Origin: an uncultured bacterium
Lineage (GTDB): Bacteria; Bacteroidota; Bacteroidia; Bacteroidales; Marinifilaceae
Direction of reading: 5' to 3'
DNA: 14,939 nucleotides
NCBI GenBank assembly: GCA_905215395.1
Contig: CAJMQA010000055.1
Coordinates: 1-14,939 of the forward strand
The notes under the pieces are model-generated. The model made no database searches, was not told the DNA's origin, and saw only the letters and a program-made list of their open reading frames with translations. Below, in pieces: positions 14,734 to 14,939 of this stretch (position 1 is the first letter of the stretch; the number at the start of each line of letters is the position of its first letter). A program made the translations under genes and the position numbers.

Positions 14734-14939
14734 ATGAAACAGGATGATATGACAAAGCCGTTCGATGTAATCGTGATAGGTGGGGGTGCTACGGGCGCCG
14801 GAGTCGCCAGGGATTGTTCCCGCAGGGGGATTGGTGTGCTTTTGATAGAAAGATTTGATATTTCTACAGGAGCTACAGGCCGGAATCATGGGCTGTTGCA
14901 TAGTGGGGCCCGCTATGCAGTGACGGATCAGGAATCTGC
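14734..14939 (+). CDS. glpA: Anaerobic glycerol-3-phosphate dehydrogenase subunit A (3' partial)
   Basis: The 68 visible residues begin with a short polar leader, then the FAD loop DVIVIGGGATGAG and the stretch ARDCSRRGIGVLLIERFDISTGATGRNHGLLHSGARYAVTDQES. This matches E. coli GlpA almost residue for residue and differs from GlpD, which has SSRSTKLVHGGVRYL at the same place. GlpA is the FAD catalytic subunit of the anaerobic GlpABC complex, which oxidises glycerol 3-phosphate and feeds electrons to menaquinone. Whether glpB and glpC follow is beyond the window. The ATG at 14734 is chosen because the FAD motif begins 10 residues later; an ATG at 14749 is also possible. It is separated from glpF by 616 bp, so it is probably a separate unit from glpDKF. 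Confidence 0.93.
   Translation, partial: MKQDDMTKPFDVIVIGGGATGAGVARDCSRRGIGVLLIERFDISTGATGRNHGLLHSGARYAVTDQES

Noticed and set aside
14656..14901. 81-residue minus-strand reading frame over the start of glpA
   Set aside because: It is antisense to an unmistakable GlpA N-terminus and runs through the AT-rich upstream region.

Overview
The window looks like chromosomal DNA of a Bacteroidales bacterium, possibly Odoribacteraceae-like; the genus is a guess. Support comes from the fused MurF-alanine racemase (a Bacteroidetes hallmark), AT-rich intergenic DNA, several TAnnTTTG boxes of the Bacteroides -7 type close to start codons, and a lipid/redox gene style (TlpA-like protein with a large N-terminal domain) typical of that phylum. 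There are no insertion sequences, CRISPR arrays, tRNAs or rRNAs, and base composition is even, so most of the window reads as ordinary chromosome.

Bases 1-6884 hold housekeeping and envelope genes. A membrane histidine kinase with a periplasmic-binding-protein-like sensor runs in from the left edge. It converges on a minus-strand prmC-recX pair. Divergent from prmC is a plus-strand pair: a cardiolipin synthase and the MurF-Alr fusion. A perfect 11-bp inverted repeat at 6886-6914 separates this from the next, convergent unit.

Bases 6907-14939 form a glycerol locus. On the minus strand, a DeoR/GlpR-type repressor is followed by a D-2-hydroxyacid dehydrogenase and a TlpA-like thioredoxin-fold lipid/periplasmic protein. 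Divergent from the repressor is glpD-glpK-glpF. Glycerol enters through GlpF, is phosphorylated by GlpK, and glycerol 3-phosphate is oxidised by GlpD to dihydroxyacetone phosphate. A second G3P dehydrogenase, glpA (anaerobic type), begins at 14734 and leaves the window.

The least explained DNA is the 616-bp gap between glpF and glpA. It contains several long, nested, perfect or near-perfect complementary arms (notably 14231-14244 with 14301-14314, and 14411-14423 with 14564-14576). This suggests a multi-domain structured RNA of roughly 400 nt that I cannot assign to a family I know. It is the best candidate here for something undescribed; its strand is unresolved.
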